A stretch of 35,809 nucleotides of DNA from Marinobacter sp. (GCA_029264995.1 JAJUKC010000020.1:1-35809); one strand, 5' to 3'; positions 1-8,902 are shown, counted from the stretch's first letter. Notes: generated from the sequence alone by a model not told the origin. Numbers and translations: made by a program.

Positions 1-603
1 GTGATGGTCGGCATAGCGAATGCGGTACAGGATCGGGTCCCGCATATTGATGTTCGGAGAGGCCATGTCAATCTTGGCCCGCAACACCAGCTCGCCGTTC
101 TGGAACTTGCCGTCGCGCATATCCCGGAACAACTGCAGGCTCTCTTCCACCGGACGGTCCCGGTACGGGCTGTTCTTGCCCGGCTCTTTCAGGGAACCGC
201 GGTATTCGGCCATCTGTTCGGCGTTCAGCGCGCACACATAGGCCTTGTCCTTCTGGATAAGCTCTTCGGCGAAGGCATACAACTGGTCAAAGTAGTCCGA
301 GGCATAGCGTACTTCGCCCGCCCACTTGTAACCCAACCATTCGACATCCTGCTTGATAGCGTCGATGTATTCCTGGCTCTCTTTTTCCGGGTTGGTGTCG
401 TCAAAGCGCAGGTTGCATTCGCCATTGAAGGTTTCGGCAATGCCGAAGTTCAGGCAGATAGACTTGGCGTGACCAACGTGCAAATAACCATTGGGCTCCG
501 GGGGGAAGCGGGTGACCACCTTGCCGGTGTGCTCCCCTTTGGCGATGGCGTCTTCAATCAGACTCTGGATAAAGTTGTGGGCTTTCTTCGACTCGGCGCT
601 CAT
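1..603 (-). CDS. glnS: Glutamine--tRNA ligase (GlnRS), N-terminal part
   Basis: This is the first 200 or so residues of glutaminyl-tRNA synthetase, which charges tRNA(Gln) with glutamine in the cytoplasm using ATP. Read on the minus strand from an ATG at 603, the protein begins [20 protein letters not shown] and continues with the class I signature [15 protein letters not shown], in which HVGH is the HIGH-type ATP-binding motif, then FDDTNPEKE and [10 protein letters not shown], all typical of GlnRS rather than GluRS. The rest of the gene, including the KMSKS loop and the anticodon-binding barrels, lies beyond the left edge. The gene is divergent from ppiB. No strong Shine-Dalgarno sequence is visible; GAGA lies a few bases before the ATG. 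Identification is confident from sequence alone. Confidence 0.95.
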   Translation of the reverse strand, partial: MSAESKKAHNFIQSLIEDAIAKGEHTGKVVTRFPPEPNGYLHVGHAKSICLNFGIAETFNGECNLRFDDTNPEKESQEYIDAIKQDVEWLGYKWAGEVRYASDYFDQLYAFAEELIQKDKAYVCALNAEQMAEYRGSLKEPGKNSPYRDRPVEESLQLFRDMRDGKFQNGELVLRAKIDMASPNINMRDPILYRIRYADHH

Positions 604-665
604 ACAATCTCTGTTAACAGGGAATGAATCATGGGAGCTGTCCGGATGCTCCGTTTAAACCGCCT

Positions 666-671
666 ATTATA
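666..671 (-). promoter_or_regulatory. Candidate -10 element of the glnS promoter
   Basis: A perfect TATAAT hexamer is read on the minus strand at 671-666, about 63 bp before the glnS start codon. No good -35 hexamer is visible 16-18 bp upstream, so only the -10 is claimed. The 161-bp glnS-ppiB gap must hold promoters for both divergent genes. A weaker TACAAT at 717-722 could serve ppiB. Confidence 0.4.
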
Positions 672-764
672 CTCACAAATCCACGCCGGACTCATGCACC
701 GGACGAAACTCTTGAGTACAATAGCCACTTTCAACATTCCGATCCCAAAACACAGGAAACCCTG

Positions 765-1265
765 ATGATTCTGCTGCAGACAAACTTCGGTGATATCAAG
801 CTGGAACTGGACTACGAAAAAGCCCCGGAAACCGCCAAAAACTTCGAACAGTACGTTCGCGACGGCTTCTACGATGGTCTGATTTTTCACCGCATCATCA
901 GCAACTTCATGATTCAGGGCGGCGGTTTTGAGCCAGGCATGACGCCGCGCAAAACCCGCGAACCTATCCAGAACGAGGCTGATAACGGCCTGAGCAACAT
1001 GGTCGGCACCATTGCCATGGCCCGCACCATGGACCCACACTCCGCCACCGCCCAGTTCTTCATCAACGTTGAGAACAACGGCTTCCTGGATCACACCGCC
1101 AAGAACGCAGAGGGCTGGGGCTACTGCGTATTCGGCAAGGTGGCCGAGGGCATGGATACGGTCAACAAGATCCGCGCCGTTCGCACCACCATGCGTGCCG
1201 GTCACCAGGACGTCCCGTTTGAGGACGTAGTGATTGAAAAAGCCGAGGTTCTGGAGGACGCGTGA
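765..1265 (+). CDS. ppiB: Cytoplasmic-type peptidyl-prolyl cis-trans isomerase B (cyclophilin)
   Basis: The product is a 166-residue single-domain cyclophilin that speeds cis-trans isomerisation of proline peptide bonds during protein folding. It has the family core [13 protein letters not shown] (Arg and Phe of the active site), [22 protein letters not shown] and the C-terminal [16 protein letters not shown]. No signal peptide is present, so it should be cytoplasmic, like E. coli PpiB (about 164 residues). The frame is open upstream to 624, but the ATG at 765 is chosen because AGGAAAC precedes it at 754-760 and because it matches the family N-terminus [11 protein letters not shown]. Its stop overlaps the lpxH start by 4 nt, so the two are translationally coupled. 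The same gene pair next to glnS is common in pseudomonads. Confidence 0.95.
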   Translation: MILLQTNFGDIKLELDYEKAPETAKNFEQYVRDGFYDGLIFHRIISNFMIQGGGFEPGMTPRKTREPIQNEADNGLSNMVGTIAMARTMDPHSATAQFFINVENNGFLDHTAKNAEGWGYCVFGKVAEGMDTVNKIRAVRTTMRAGHQDVPFEDVVIEKAEVLEDA

Positions 1266-1987
1266 CCACGCTGTTTATCTCGGATCTGCACCTGGAAGAA
1301 TCGCGCCCGGATATTACGGGCGCGTTTCTGTCCTTCCTCAAAGACAAGGCTCTGGGCGTTGAGCGTCTTTACATTCTCGGCGACTTTTTTGAAGCCTGGA
1401 TTGGAGATGATGAGCGAACACCGCTGCAGGAACAGGTAGCGGCGGCCTTGCGGGAGGTGCGGGACACAGGCACCGATATTTACCTGATGCACGGCAACCG
1501 GGACTTCCTCATTGGCGAAGATTTCTGCGCGCGCGCCGGCGCCACCCTGCTGGATGATCCGACGGTAGTGGATCTGTATGGCACACCTGCCCTACTGATG
1601 CACGGTGACAGCCTCTGCACGGCCGATGTGGAATATCAGAAGTTCCGGGCCAACATGCGTAACCCGCAAACGGTGAAGATGCTTCTCTCCCGCCCACTCA
1701 AAGATCGTCAGCTGATGGCACGGCAACTGCGGGAAATCTCCATGGCGAAGAATCAGGGCAAGGCTGAGACCATCATGGATGTCACCCCCGAGGAAGTGGT
1801 GAAAGAACTGGAGGCCCATGACGTTCAACTGATGATTCACGGCCATACCCATCGCCCCGCCATCCATGAACTGGACGCCAATGGCAAGCCCGCCCGCAGG
1901 GTTGTACTGGGAGACTGGGATAAGAATATCTGGTGGCTGGAAGCTCGCCCGGGACAGGAACCCGAGCTGCTCAAGACGCCGTTGTAG
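1262..1987 (+). CDS. lpxH: UDP-2,3-diacylglucosamine diphosphatase LpxH
   Basis: LpxH hydrolyses UDP-2,3-diacylglucosamine to lipid X and UMP, the fourth step of lipid A synthesis, at the inner face of the inner membrane. The 241-residue protein has the calcineurin-like metallophosphatase set: D8 and H10 in SDLH, D41 in LGDFFEAW, N79 in GNRD, H114 in MHGD, and H195 and H197 in HGHTH. These positions coincide with the manganese ligands known for the E. coli and Haemophilus enzymes. The start is GTG within a GTGA overlap with ppiB, which suggests coupled translation. The 3' end overlaps the convergent lipoprotein gene by 17 nt. Length is normal and no residue is missing. Confidence 0.96.
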   Translation: MTTLFISDLHLEESRPDITGAFLSFLKDKALGVERLYILGDFFEAWIGDDERTPLQEQVAAALREVRDTGTDIYLMHGNRDFLIGEDFCARAGATLLDDPTVVDLYGTPALLMHGDSLCTADVEYQKFRANMRNPQTVKMLLSRPLKDRQLMARQLREISMAKNQGKAETIMDVTPEEVVKELEAHDVQLMIHGHTHRPAIHELDANGKPARRVVLGDWDKNIWWLEARPGQEPELLKTPL

Positions 1988-2867
1988 CCATCCGGTCGCT
2001 GGCAGGCTCCCGGTAGGTTTCCAAGCGTTTTAGCCAACCGGGCAGCCAGCGCTCCCGCTCAATCGGATTTTCGGCATTTCGGGCTCGGCGGGTCAACACC
2101 TTCCCCGCCGCTTCCCGGAAAGCATCAAGGGTCGATTGCCCCGGCTCCGGATCCATGGCGAGGAGCACCTGCAACAACCCCCAACCCTCACCTTTGTAGC
2201 GTTCGGATTCAGCAAGCCCTTCACCTTTGAAATTGACATAATCCATCAGTGCATAGACGCCACCCGGGGTAGCGCTCAACTCCTCAAGATAACCCTGAAC
2301 AACTTTCTGATGATGATCGGGAACCTCATCCAGAATAGTGCCCAGCGACTCCTGGGCGCGGCGAAAGATGAATTCTGCCTGCAAACCCTGAGTGCCTGCC
2401 AGAAACTCCCGAAGTTCGGCAACGCGGACCGAATCCTGCATCTGCATAAAGGCGGCGCGATCCTGCCAGGGAGCATCCAGAGGATCAAGCCCGCGCAACC
2501 AGTCCGGCACCGGCACCTGTCGCTGACTCATGTAGGCAATCAACTGCGGAAAGCTCTCGACAAAACGGCCCTCAACCCCCTCCGGATACCAGATGAAGTG
2601 TCCTATACCCAGGGACGGGAAGGCTTCCCCCTCGTTCCAGTGCACCAGGCACTGGAACCGCCCCGCACATTCATTCTGGAAAATCCTCTGGCCGACCCAG
2701 TCCAGTTGAGCCGGCTCCAGGACCAGCGAAATATCCACACCCGAAACCGGTCGCCGGGAGGAACCCGAGGGATCATCGGGCGCACCCTGCTCTTCCCCGG
2801 AATCACAGCCGGCCAGCAGCAGAGAGCCTGCCAGCGCCATCGCCAGACAAGAAAGCCTTGAGGTCAC
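1971..2867 (-). CDS. Lipoprotein of unknown function with lysozyme-like motif
   Basis: The GTG start at 2867 is chosen because GGAGGA lies 3-8 bp before it and because it gives a compact signal peptide; the frame is open further up to 2975 but overlaps the upstream gene. The 298-residue product has a lipobox LLLAGC with the lipidated Cys at residue 21. Asp at +2 would favour inner-membrane retention under the E. coli Lol rule. The mature part contains an Asn-Glu followed 24 residues later by the His of [13 protein letters not shown], resembling the catalytic Glu and TIGIGH segment of T4-type lysozymes. The rest is helical and Trp/Arg-rich. I do not recognise a named family; a role on peptidoglycan is an inference. 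It lies 22 bp after the thioesterase gene, so the two are probably cotranscribed. Confidence 0.8.
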   Translation of the reverse strand: MTSRLSCLAMALAGSLLLAGCDSGEEQGAPDDPSGSSRRPVSGVDISLVLEPAQLDWVGQRIFQNECAGRFQCLVHWNEGEAFPSLGIGHFIWYPEGVEGRFVESFPQLIAYMSQRQVPVPDWLRGLDPLDAPWQDRAAFMQMQDSVRVAELREFLAGTQGLQAEFIFRRAQESLGTILDEVPDHHQKVVQGYLEELSATPGGVYALMDYVNFKGEGLAESERYKGEGWGLLQVLLAMDPEPGQSTLDAFREAAGKVLTRRARNAENPIERERWLPGWLKRLETYREPASDRMATTAS

Positions 2868-2889
2868 AGCTCCTCCATTGACGGCACCA

Positions 2890-3291
2890 CTACGCCGTAT
2901 CCTTGACCTTATGTTCAGCCAATTCTGCCTTGATGGCCTCAGGGATGGGAACAGACTTTTCGTTTTCGTAGTCAAAGTGAATCAATGTCGCGACACCACG
3001 GGCGATCTGCTTGCCATTCTGCCAGGCCTCCTGAACCACCTGGAACGAGCTGTTACCAATGTTGCCCACGCCGGTTCTGATTTCAACGGGCATGTGCCAG
3101 TAACTCTGGGCCAACAGGTCGATCTCCAGCCGGGCAATGATCAGCGGCCAGGTTTTGACGTCCAGCGACGGGTGGAAAATCCGAAATATCGGAGTACGTC
3201 CCTGCTCGAACCAGACCGGAAGGGAGGTGTTGCTGATATGGCCAAGCGCGTCTGTATCACTGAAGCGAGGCTGAATCTCAACGGCAAACAT
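2890..3291 (-). CDS. Acyl-CoA thioesterase of the hot-dog fold (4HBT/YbgC-like)
   Basis: This small soluble protein (133 residues from the chosen start) belongs to the 4-hydroxybenzoyl-CoA thioesterase-like superfamily. The family signature is near the N-terminus, RFSDTDALGHISNTSLPVWFEQGR, with the catalytic-type Asp in SDTDALGH and a helix with Glu. The later segment VRTGVGNIGNSSF-type strand and HFDYENEKSVPIP fit the hot-dog fold. Such enzymes hydrolyse acyl-CoA thioesters; the substrate cannot be told from sequence. Two ATGs lie 6 bp apart, at 3297 and 3291. AGGA sits only 2 nt before the first but 8 nt before the second, so the second is preferred. It is followed closely by the lipoprotein gene. 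Confidence 0.85.
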   Translation of the reverse strand: MFAVEIQPRFSDTDALGHISNTSLPVWFEQGRTPIFRIFHPSLDVKTWPLIIARLEIDLLAQSYWHMPVEIRTGVGNIGNSSFQVVQEAWQNGKQIARGVATLIHFDYENEKSVPIPEAIKAELAEHKVKDTA

Positions 3292-3343
3292 AGGCATAGT
3301 CCTGCTGTGAAAGAGCGCAAACTATACACACAAACTTTGTCGC

Positions 3344-3377
3344 AAAAAAATCCCGGAGCGTTAACCCCGGGATTTTT
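3344..3377 (-). terminator. Rho-independent terminator of fpr
   Basis: On the minus strand, just after the fpr stop codon, AAAAATCCCGG pairs with CCGGGATTTTTTT across a 10-nt loop, giving a stem ending in a run of seven T. The A-rich other side means it could also work weakly on the plus strand. It separates fpr from the downstream thioesterase gene. Confidence 0.85.
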
Positions 3378-3396
3378 CGCTCGTACTTTAGTCGAA

Positions 3397-4167
3397 TTAC
3401 TGCTCCACGAAGGCCCGCTCAATCACATAGTGGCCCATGTCGCCACCACGGGCTTCGCGAAAGCCCATGTTATCGAGAATGGCACAGGTGTCCTTGAGCA
3501 TACTCGGGCTGCCACAGATCATGAAGCGGTCCTGCTCCACGTCGAAGTCCGGCAGCCCCAGATCCCGGGTGATCTTGCCGGTTTCCATGGCATCGGTCAG
3601 CCGGCCCTGATTTCGGAAGGGCTCGCGGGTAACGGTGGGGTAATACACCAGTTTGCCACTGACCATTTCACCAAAGAACTCGTTTTCTGGCAGTTCTTCA
3701 ATCTCTTGCTGGTACGCCAGCTCCGAGATGTAACGTACGCCGTGGGTCAGGATCACCTTGTCATAGGCCTCGTAAACTTCCGGATCCTTGATGATGCTCA
3801 TGAACGGTGCCAGCCCGGTGCCGGTGCTGATCAGCCAGAGATTTCGGCCCGGCAGAAGATTGTCCAATACCAGCGTACCCGTTGGCTTGCGGCTGACCAG
3901 AATCTCGTCACCCACTTTGATCTGTTGCAGGCGCGAGGTCAGCGGGCCATCAGGAACTTTGATAGAGAAAAACTCCAGCTCTTCTTCATAGTTCGCACTG
4001 GCAATACTGTAGGCGCGCATCAACGGTTTGCCATCTGTCTCCAGACCGATCATTACAAAATGACCGTTCTTGAAGCGGAAGCCGGGATCCCGACTGGTCT
4101 TGAAGCTGAACAGCGTATCGTTCCAGTGGTGCACACTGGTTACGGTTTCTTTCATCAGGTTGCTCAT
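3397..4167 (-). CDS. fpr: Ferredoxin/flavodoxin--NADP(+) reductase
   Basis: Fpr moves electrons between NADPH and ferredoxin or flavodoxin through FAD and supports iron-sulfur repair and the oxidative stress response in the cytoplasm. The 256-residue protein has the FAD-binding RAYSIAS at residues 51-57 (R-x-Y-S/T), the NADP-binding GTGLAPF at 116-122 and the ICGSPSML nucleotide segment. It ends ERAFVEQ, close to the VEK-type ending of pseudomonad and Azotobacter enzymes. GAGGG precedes the ATG at 4167. The gene is divergent from a LysR regulator with a 136-bp spacer, the arrangement of fpr and finR in Pseudomonas putida, where FinR induces fpr under superoxide stress. A terminator follows directly. 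Confidence 0.95.
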   Translation of the reverse strand: MSNLMKETVTSVHHWNDTLFSFKTSRDPGFRFKNGHFVMIGLETDGKPLMRAYSIASANYEEELEFFSIKVPDGPLTSRLQQIKVGDEILVSRKPTGTLVLDNLLPGRNLWLISTGTGLAPFMSIIKDPEVYEAYDKVILTHGVRYISELAYQQEIEELPENEFFGEMVSGKLVYYPTVTREPFRNQGRLTDAMETGKITRDLGLPDFDVEQDRFMICGSPSMLKDTCAILDNMGFREARGGDMGHYVIERAFVEQ

Positions 4168-4258
4168 GGGAGCCCTCGCCTATTAACGTCAGTCCATCAG
4201 GAATTGGGAATAGTTTAACCTTTTGCTTGAAATCGACAAAACGGGCTGTTTTCATAAG

Positions 4259-4284
4259 GCTATTCGATTTTTCCGATAAATAGC
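4259..4284. promoter_or_regulatory. Candidate LysR-type operator between fpr and finR-like gene
   Basis: GCTATT at 4259-4264 and AATAGC at 4279-4284 form a perfect 6-bp inverted repeat with a 14-bp spacer, 20 bp before the regulator ATG. A and T-rich inverted repeats of this kind in divergent promoters are usual LysR binding sites. A second short palindrome, AAAAC-GGGCT-GTTTT, lies at 4238-4252. Which, if either, is bound is not known. Confidence 0.4.
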
Positions 4285-4303
4285 TTCCACCGGAAGAGAC
4301 CCT

Positions 4304-5209
4304 ATGAAATACAGCTTTCGTCAGCTCGAAGTTTTCCTGGCCGCCGCCCATTTCCAGAACATCACCCGGGCTGCCGAATCGCTGGCCATGTCCCAGTCCG
4401 CCGCCAGCAGCGCCCTGAAAGAACTGGAGAATCAGTTCGATATCCAGCTCTTTGACCGTGTCGGCAAACGGCTGCAATTGAATGAGCTTGGCCGCCTCTA
4501 CCGCCCCAAAGCCGAGGCCCTGCTGGCGCAGGCCACGGAACTGGAACAGGCCTTCAGCAAACATTCAGAAGTCGGCGCCCTGAAAGTTGGCGCCACTCTG
4601 ACTATAGGGAACTATCTGGCCGTGGGCGTCATGGCCAAATACATGAATACCCCTACCCGCCCGAAAGTTTCACTCGAGGTGGCCAACACCAGCGCCATCG
4701 CCCGTCGGGTCCGGGATTTCGAACTGGATATCGGTCTGATTGAAGGCGAACTGCAGTCCCCGGAGCTGGAGGTGATTCCCTGGCGGGAAGACGAACTGAC
4801 GGTATTCTGCTCCCCGCCCCACCCCCTGGCCCGGAAGAAATCCCTGACCGACGATGACCTTCGTCAGGCGGTCTGGATTATGAGGGAACAGGGGTCTGGC
4901 ACACGGCAGAGCTTCGAAAGGGGGATGCACGGCCTGTTACCAGACCTCAACATCCTGCTGGAACTGGAACACACCGAGGCCATCAAACGGGCGGTCGAGG
5001 CAGACCTGGGCATTGGATGCCTGTCAAAAGTCGTCCTGGCCGATGCCTTCAAGCGCGGCAGCCTGGTGCCCCTGAGCGTGCCGGACTATCGGAAATTCGA
5101 CCGCCAGTTCTACTTTATTCTGCACAAACAGAAATACCGCAGCGCCGGAATCGCCCGCTGGATGTCACTTTGCCAGGAACTTCAGCCTGCCGAAACCGGG
5201 CCGCTGTGA
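4304..5209 (+). CDS. LysR-family transcriptional regulator, FinR-like
   Basis: This 301-residue protein is a LysR-type transcription factor. The N-terminal winged helix-turn-helix is clear: FRQLEVFLAAAHFQNITRAAESLAMSQSAASSALKELENQFDIQLFDRVGKRLQLNE. An effector-binding domain of two periplasmic-binding-protein-like lobes follows, with the usual KVGATLTIGNYL opening and the GIGCLSKVVLADAF segment. GGAAGAG lies about 8 bp before the ATG. The divergent position next to fpr is the position of finR in Pseudomonas putida, so activation of fpr in response to superoxide is the likely role. The function is inferred from context, since many LysR proteins look alike. The 3' end overlaps miaE by 28 nt tail to tail. 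Confidence 0.85.
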   Translation: MKYSFRQLEVFLAAAHFQNITRAAESLAMSQSAASSALKELENQFDIQLFDRVGKRLQLNELGRLYRPKAEALLAQATELEQAFSKHSEVGALKVGATLTIGNYLAVGVMAKYMNTPTRPKVSLEVANTSAIARRVRDFELDIGLIEGELQSPELEVIPWREDELTVFCSPPHPLARKKSLTDDDLRQAVWIMREQGSGTRQSFERGMHGLLPDLNILLELEHTEAIKRAVEADLGIGCLSKVVLADAFKRGSLVPLSVPDYRKFDRQFYFILHKQKYRSAGIARWMSLCQELQPAETGPL

Positions 5210-5838
5210 AAGCGGAACTCGGAATCCGGAGATTCGATCAGCTTCTGCTCGATAGCCAGAAACTCCGCGACGCGGTCATCCACCGGGCCACCATTGGCCT
5301 GCTCGGCCAGCTTCAGGTAATCCTGGTAATGACGTGCCTCGGATTTAAGCAGGCTGTTGTAGAACTCAGCCAGTTTTTCATCCAGCGACGGAGCCAGCGC
5401 AGCAAAACGCTCACAGGATCTGGCCTCAATAATGGCACCGACGATCAACACATCGACCAGCCGCCCCGGATCTTCTGTTCGCACCGCTTCCCGCAGGCCG
5501 GCGGCATACCGTGCCGGTGACAGATGGGTATAGGTAACCCCCCGCTTTTTCATGATCGCCAGTACTTGCTCGAAGTGCCTGAGTTCCTCGCGGGCCAGAC
5601 GCGACATCTTGTTGAGCAACTCGGTGTTGTCCACGTAGCGATACATCAGGCTCAGCGCCGTGGACGCGGCCTTTTTTTCACAATGCGCATGGTCGATCAG
5701 CAGCAGGTCCTGGTTCGCCAGGGCGCTGTCAATCCAGGTTTGCGGGGTTCGGCACGGAAGGAAATCGTGAATTTCTTGCAGGGCGTCGTTCATATCGGGG
5801 TTCAGGCTGAAAATTCGGGAGGCCGGAGTATAGCGCAC
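5182..5838 (-). CDS. miaE: tRNA-(ms2io6A37) hydroxylase MiaE
   Basis: MiaE is a non-haem di-iron monooxygenase that hydroxylates the isopentenyl group of 2-methylthio-N6-isopentenyladenosine at tRNA position 37, next to the anticodon. The ferritin-like iron ligands are visible: LLIDHAHCEKKAAS (Asp, His, Glu), SRLAREELRHFEQV (the E-E-x-x-H motif), GAIIEARSCERF and KSEARHYQDY (E-x-x-H). The GTG at 5838 is taken as the start because GGAGGA lies 9 bp before it. An ATG at 5793 (residue 16) matches the usual family N-terminus MNDALQEIHDFL but has no visible Shine-Dalgarno, so either could be correct. The gene converges on the LysR gene. Confidence 0.92.
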   Translation of the reverse strand: MRYTPASRIFSLNPDMNDALQEIHDFLPCRTPQTWIDSALANQDLLLIDHAHCEKKAASTALSLMYRYVDNTELLNKMSRLAREELRHFEQVLAIMKKRGVTYTHLSPARYAAGLREAVRTEDPGRLVDVLIVGAIIEARSCERFAALAPSLDEKLAEFYNSLLKSEARHYQDYLKLAEQANGGPVDDRVAEFLAIEQKLIESPDSEFRFHSGPVSAG

Positions 5839-5910
5839 TTAGCAGATTCCTCCGACCTCTGTCCAACTTAACTTTATAAGGGCTTTCCTATAGAATGCAG
5901 CGCCAGATCA

Positions 5911-5972
5911 AGGAGTCTCTGAATAAATCCTGAAACCCCATCAGTGATTTGAGGCGTTATTCAGAGGCTCCT
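5911..5972. repeat. 62-bp inverted-repeat element upstream of acnB
   Basis: AGGAGTCTCTGAATAA at 5911-5926 and TTATTCAGAGGCTCCT at 5957-5972 are complementary at 15 of 16 positions, enclosing 30 bp. A second, inner pairing (AAATC...GATTT, TGA...TCA) nests in the loop at 5925-5950. The element lies between a possible promoter near 5890 and the acnB GTG at 6051, so it would fold in the acnB leader. There is no U-run, so it is not an ordinary terminator. It may be a remnant of insertion-sequence ends or a miniature element; no target-site duplication is evident. Confidence 0.75.
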
Positions 5973-6050
5973 GCGGCCTTTTCGCCAAAAAACTCCCGCC
6001 GGGCACCACGCCCACAGCGCGGAACATTCCAACTGATGAGGGTCCATATC

Positions 6051-8645
6051 GTGTTAGAAGCCTATCGTGAACACGTTGCCGAACGTGAAGCCCTGGGTAT
6101 TCCCCCCAAGCCCCTGAACGCCGAGCAGACCGCCGCTCTGGTTGAGCTGCTGAAGAACCCGCCGGCCGGTGAAGAAGAAACCCTGGTTTACCTGCTGGAA
6201 AACCGCATTCCGCCGGGCGTAGACGAAGCTGCCTACGTCAAGGCTGCATTCCTGTCTGCCATCGCCAAGGGCGAGGCCACTTCCCCGCTGGTCAGCAAAG
6301 AATACGCTGTAAAGCTGCTGGGCATGATGCAGGGCGGTTACAACATCGAGACCCTGGTTGAGCTGCTGGACAACAGCGAGCTGGCCGAACTGGCCGGTGA
6401 GCAGCTGAAGAAAACCCTGCTGATGTTCGACGCCTTCAACGACGTCAAAGAGAAGATGGACGCCGGCAACGCGGTCGCTAAGTCCGTCATCGAATCCTGG
6501 GCCAACGCCGAGTGGTTCACCAGCAAGAAGAAAGTGCCCGAGAGCATGAAGATGGTGGTGTTCAAGGTCACCGGCGAAACCAACACCGACGACCTGTCCC
6601 CGGCTCCGGATGCCTGGTCTCGCCCGGACATCCCGCTGCACGCCCGCGCCATGTACAAGATGGAGCGTGACGGCCTGAAGCCGGAAGAGCACGGTGTGAC
6701 CGGTCCGATCAAGCAGATTGAGGAAATCAAGTCCAAGGGCCTGCCGGTCGCTTTCGTCGGCGACGTGGTCGGTACCGGTTCTTCCCGTAAGTCCGCCACC
6801 AACTCCGTGCTGTGGTACTTCGGTGAAGACATCCCCGGCGTTCCGAACAAGCGCGCGGGCGGCGTCTGTATCGGCAACAAGGTCGCTCCGATCTTCTTCA
6901 ACACCATGGAAGACGCCGGCGCCCTGGTTTTCGAAGCACCGGTCGACAACATGAACATGGGCGACGTGATCGAAATCCGCCCGTACGAAGGCAAAATCCT
7001 GAACGAAGCCGGTGATGTTATCTCCGAGTTCAAGCTCAAGTCCGACGTGATTCTGGACGAAGTTCAGGCGGGCGGTCGTATTCCGCTGATTATCGGTCGT
7101 GGTCTGACCAACAAGGCCCGCGAAGTGCTGGGTCTGGGCGCCACCGACGTATTCCGCCTGCCGAAGGACCCGGAAGCCGGTGACAAGGGCTTCACCCTGG
7201 CCCAGAAGATGGTGGGTAAGGCCTGCGGCCTGCCCGAAGGCAAAGGCGTCCGTCCGGGCACTTACTGTGAGCCGAAGATGACCACCGTCGGCTCCCAGGA
7301 CACTACTGGCCCGATGACCCGGGACGAACTGAAAGACCTGGCGTGTCTGGGCTTCCAGGCCGATCTGGTGATGCAGTCGTTCTGTCATACCGCCGCTTAT
7401 CCGAAGCCGGTTGACGTTGAAATGCAGCACACCCTGCCGGACTTCATCCGCACCCGTGGCGGTGTTTCCCTGCGTCCGGGCGACGGCATCATCCACTCCT
7501 GGCTGAACCGCATGCTGCTGCCGGACACCGTAGGTACTGGTGGTGACTCCCACACCCGTTTCCCGATGGGCATCTCCTTCCCGGCCGGTTCTGGCCTGGT
7601 AGCATTTGCCGCTGCTACCGGCGTTATGCCGCTGGATATGCCGGAATCGGTTCTGGTTCGCTTCAAAGGCGAAATGCAGCCTGGCATCACCCTGCGTGAC
7701 CTGGTACACGCCATCCCGCTGTACGGCATCAAGCAGGGCATGCTGACTGTTGAGAAGAAGGGCAAGATCAACGAGTTCTCCGGCCGTATCCTGGAGATCG
7801 AAGGTCTGGAGCACCTGACTGTTGAGCAGGCATTCGAACTGTCTGACGCCTCTGCCGAGCGTTCAGCTGCCGGTTGTACCATCAACCTGTCGGAAGACTC
7901 CGTGGCTGAGTACCTGCGTTCCAACATCGTTATGCTGCGCTGGATGATTGCTGAAGGTTACGGCGATCCGCGTACCCTGGAGCGTCGCGCCCAGCAAATG
8001 GAAGAGTGGCTGAAAGATCCGAAGCTGATGCGTGCTGATAAAGACGCGGAATACGCCCACGTGATCGAAATCGATCTGGCTGACATCAAAGAGCCGATCG
8101 TGTGCTGCCCGAACGACCCGGACGATGCCAAGTTCCTGTCCGAAGTGGCTGGTGACAAGGTAGACGAAGTGTTCATCGGTTCCTGCATGACCAACATTGG
8201 TCACTTCCGTGCCGCTGGTAAGCTGCTGGAGCAACACAAGGGCGCCCTGAGCACCCGTCTGTGGATGTCTCCGCCCACCAAGATGGATCAGCAGCAGCTG
8301 ATGGAAGAAGGCTACTTCAACACCTACGGCACCGCCGGTGTTCGCACCGAGATGCCGGGCTGCTCCCTGTGCATGGGTAACCAAGCACGTGTAGCACCGA
8401 AGTCAACGGTTCTGTCTACCTCGACCCGTAACTTCCCGAACCGTCTGGGTGATGGTGCCAATGTGTACCTGACTTCTGCGGAACTGGCTGCTGTGGGCGC
8501 GGTACTGGGCAAACTCCCGACTCCGGCGGAGTACATGGAGTACGCCAAGGACCTGAACAGCATGTCCAAAGAGATCTACAAGTATCTCAACTTCGACCAG
8601 ATGGAAGAGTACACCCAGAAAGCGTCTGAGGCTTCCGTAGCCTGA
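6051..8645 (+). CDS. acnB: Aconitate hydratase B / 2-methylisocitrate dehydratase
   Basis: AcnB interconverts citrate and isocitrate through cis-aconitate in the TCA cycle and carries a labile [4Fe-4S] cluster; the family also hydrates 2-methylaconitate. The frame is open from 5949, but the GTG at 6051 gives the family start [13 protein letters not shown] and has GAGGG about 9 bp before it. The resulting 864 residues match E. coli AcnB (865). Cluster cysteines are C712 in GSCMTN and C771/C774 in GCSLCMG, with the same spacing as C710, C769 and C772 of E. coli. Domain order is HEAT-like, swivel ([15 protein letters not shown]), then the catalytic domains. A long inverted repeat lies in the leader, and tandem hairpins follow the stop codon. 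Confidence 0.97.
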   Translation: MLEAYREHVAEREALGIPPKPLNAEQTAALVELLKNPPAGEEETLVYLLENRIPPGVDEAAYVKAAFLSAIAKGEATSPLVSKEYAVKLLGMMQGGYNIETLVELLDNSELAELAGEQLKKTLLMFDAFNDVKEKMDAGNAVAKSVIESWANAEWFTSKKKVPESMKMVVFKVTGETNTDDLSPAPDAWSRPDIPLHARAMYKMERDGLKPEEHGVTGPIKQIEEIKSKGLPVAFVGDVVGTGSSRKSATNSVLWYFGEDIPGVPNKRAGGVCIGNKVAPIFFNTMEDAGALVFEAPVDNMNMGDVIEIRPYEGKILNEAGDVISEFKLKSDVILDEVQAGGRIPLIIGRGLTNKAREVLGLGATDVFRLPKDPEAGDKGFTLAQKMVGKACGLPEGKGVRPGTYCEPKMTTVGSQDTTGPMTRDELKDLACLGFQADLVMQSFCHTAAYPKPVDVEMQHTLPDFIRTRGGVSLRPGDGIIHSWLNRMLLPDTVGTGGDSHTRFPMGISFPAGSGLVAFAAATGVMPLDMPESVLVRFKGEMQPGITLRDLVHAIPLYGIKQGMLTVEKKGKINEFSGRILEIEGLEHLTVEQAFELSDASAERSAAGCTINLSEDSVAEYLRSNIVMLRWMIAEGYGDPRTLERRAQQMEEWLKDPKLMRADKDAEYAHVIEIDLADIKEPIVCCPNDPDDAKFLSEVAGDKVDEVFIGSCMTNIGHFRAAGKLLEQHKGALSTRLWMSPPTKMDQQQLMEEGYFNTYGTAGVRTEMPGCSLCMGNQARVAPKSTVLSTSTRNFPNRLGDGANVYLTSAELAAVGAVLGKLPTPAEYMEYAKDLNSMSKEIYKYLNFDQMEEYTQKASEASVA

Positions 8646-8707
8646 GATCTTCTGAGGTAGTTAACCTCTGGATCTGAAAACGTCAGCCTTCGGGCTGGCG
8701 TTTTTTT
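8645..8707 (+). terminator. Tandem hairpins and intrinsic terminator of acnB
   Basis: Two hairpins follow the acnB stop. The first (8645-8675) pairs AGATC with GATCT and GAGGT with ACCTC. The second (8681-8700) is CGTCAGCC-TTCG-GGCTGGCG, with a stable TTCG tetraloop, followed by seven T. The second is a textbook terminator; the first may protect the mRNA end. Confidence 0.9.
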
Positions 8708-8842
8708 GTGTCCCTGCAAACCAAAAAAATTGCTGCCCAGGGAGGGAAGTCCGCGCCTGTATTACGCCGGTGCGGGGCGGGTATGTCTCTTCTGCAGGGA
8801 AAAAGATGTCTTGACCCGCCCCCAGAACCCGAATTCCGATAC

Positions 8843-8870
8843 AAAAAAGGGCTCCCCGCGGGGAGCCCTT
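8843..8870 (-). terminator. Intrinsic terminator of putP
   Basis: On the minus strand, AAGGGCTCCCC-GC-GGGGAGCCC is followed by six T, giving a strong, nearly perfect stem starting 33 bp after the putP stop codon. The 135 bp between this and the acnB terminator show no gene or other signal. Confidence 0.9.
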
Positions 8871-8902
8871 ATCAGAACACTGATTGTTACCAGTGAATTC
8901 TG

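Noticed and set aside
2878..4218. A 446-codon open frame on the plus strand.
   Set aside because: It is antisense to both the thioesterase gene and fpr and crosses the terminator between them.
5911..5972. The palindrome before acnB as an intrinsic terminator.
   Set aside because: There is no T-run on either strand after the stem, and the loop is 30 nt.
6054..7814. A 586-codon open frame on the minus strand.
   Set aside because: It lies wholly antisense to acnB, whose protein is a clear full-length aconitase. The frame stays open because of GC-rich codon use, and its translation has no recognisable domain.
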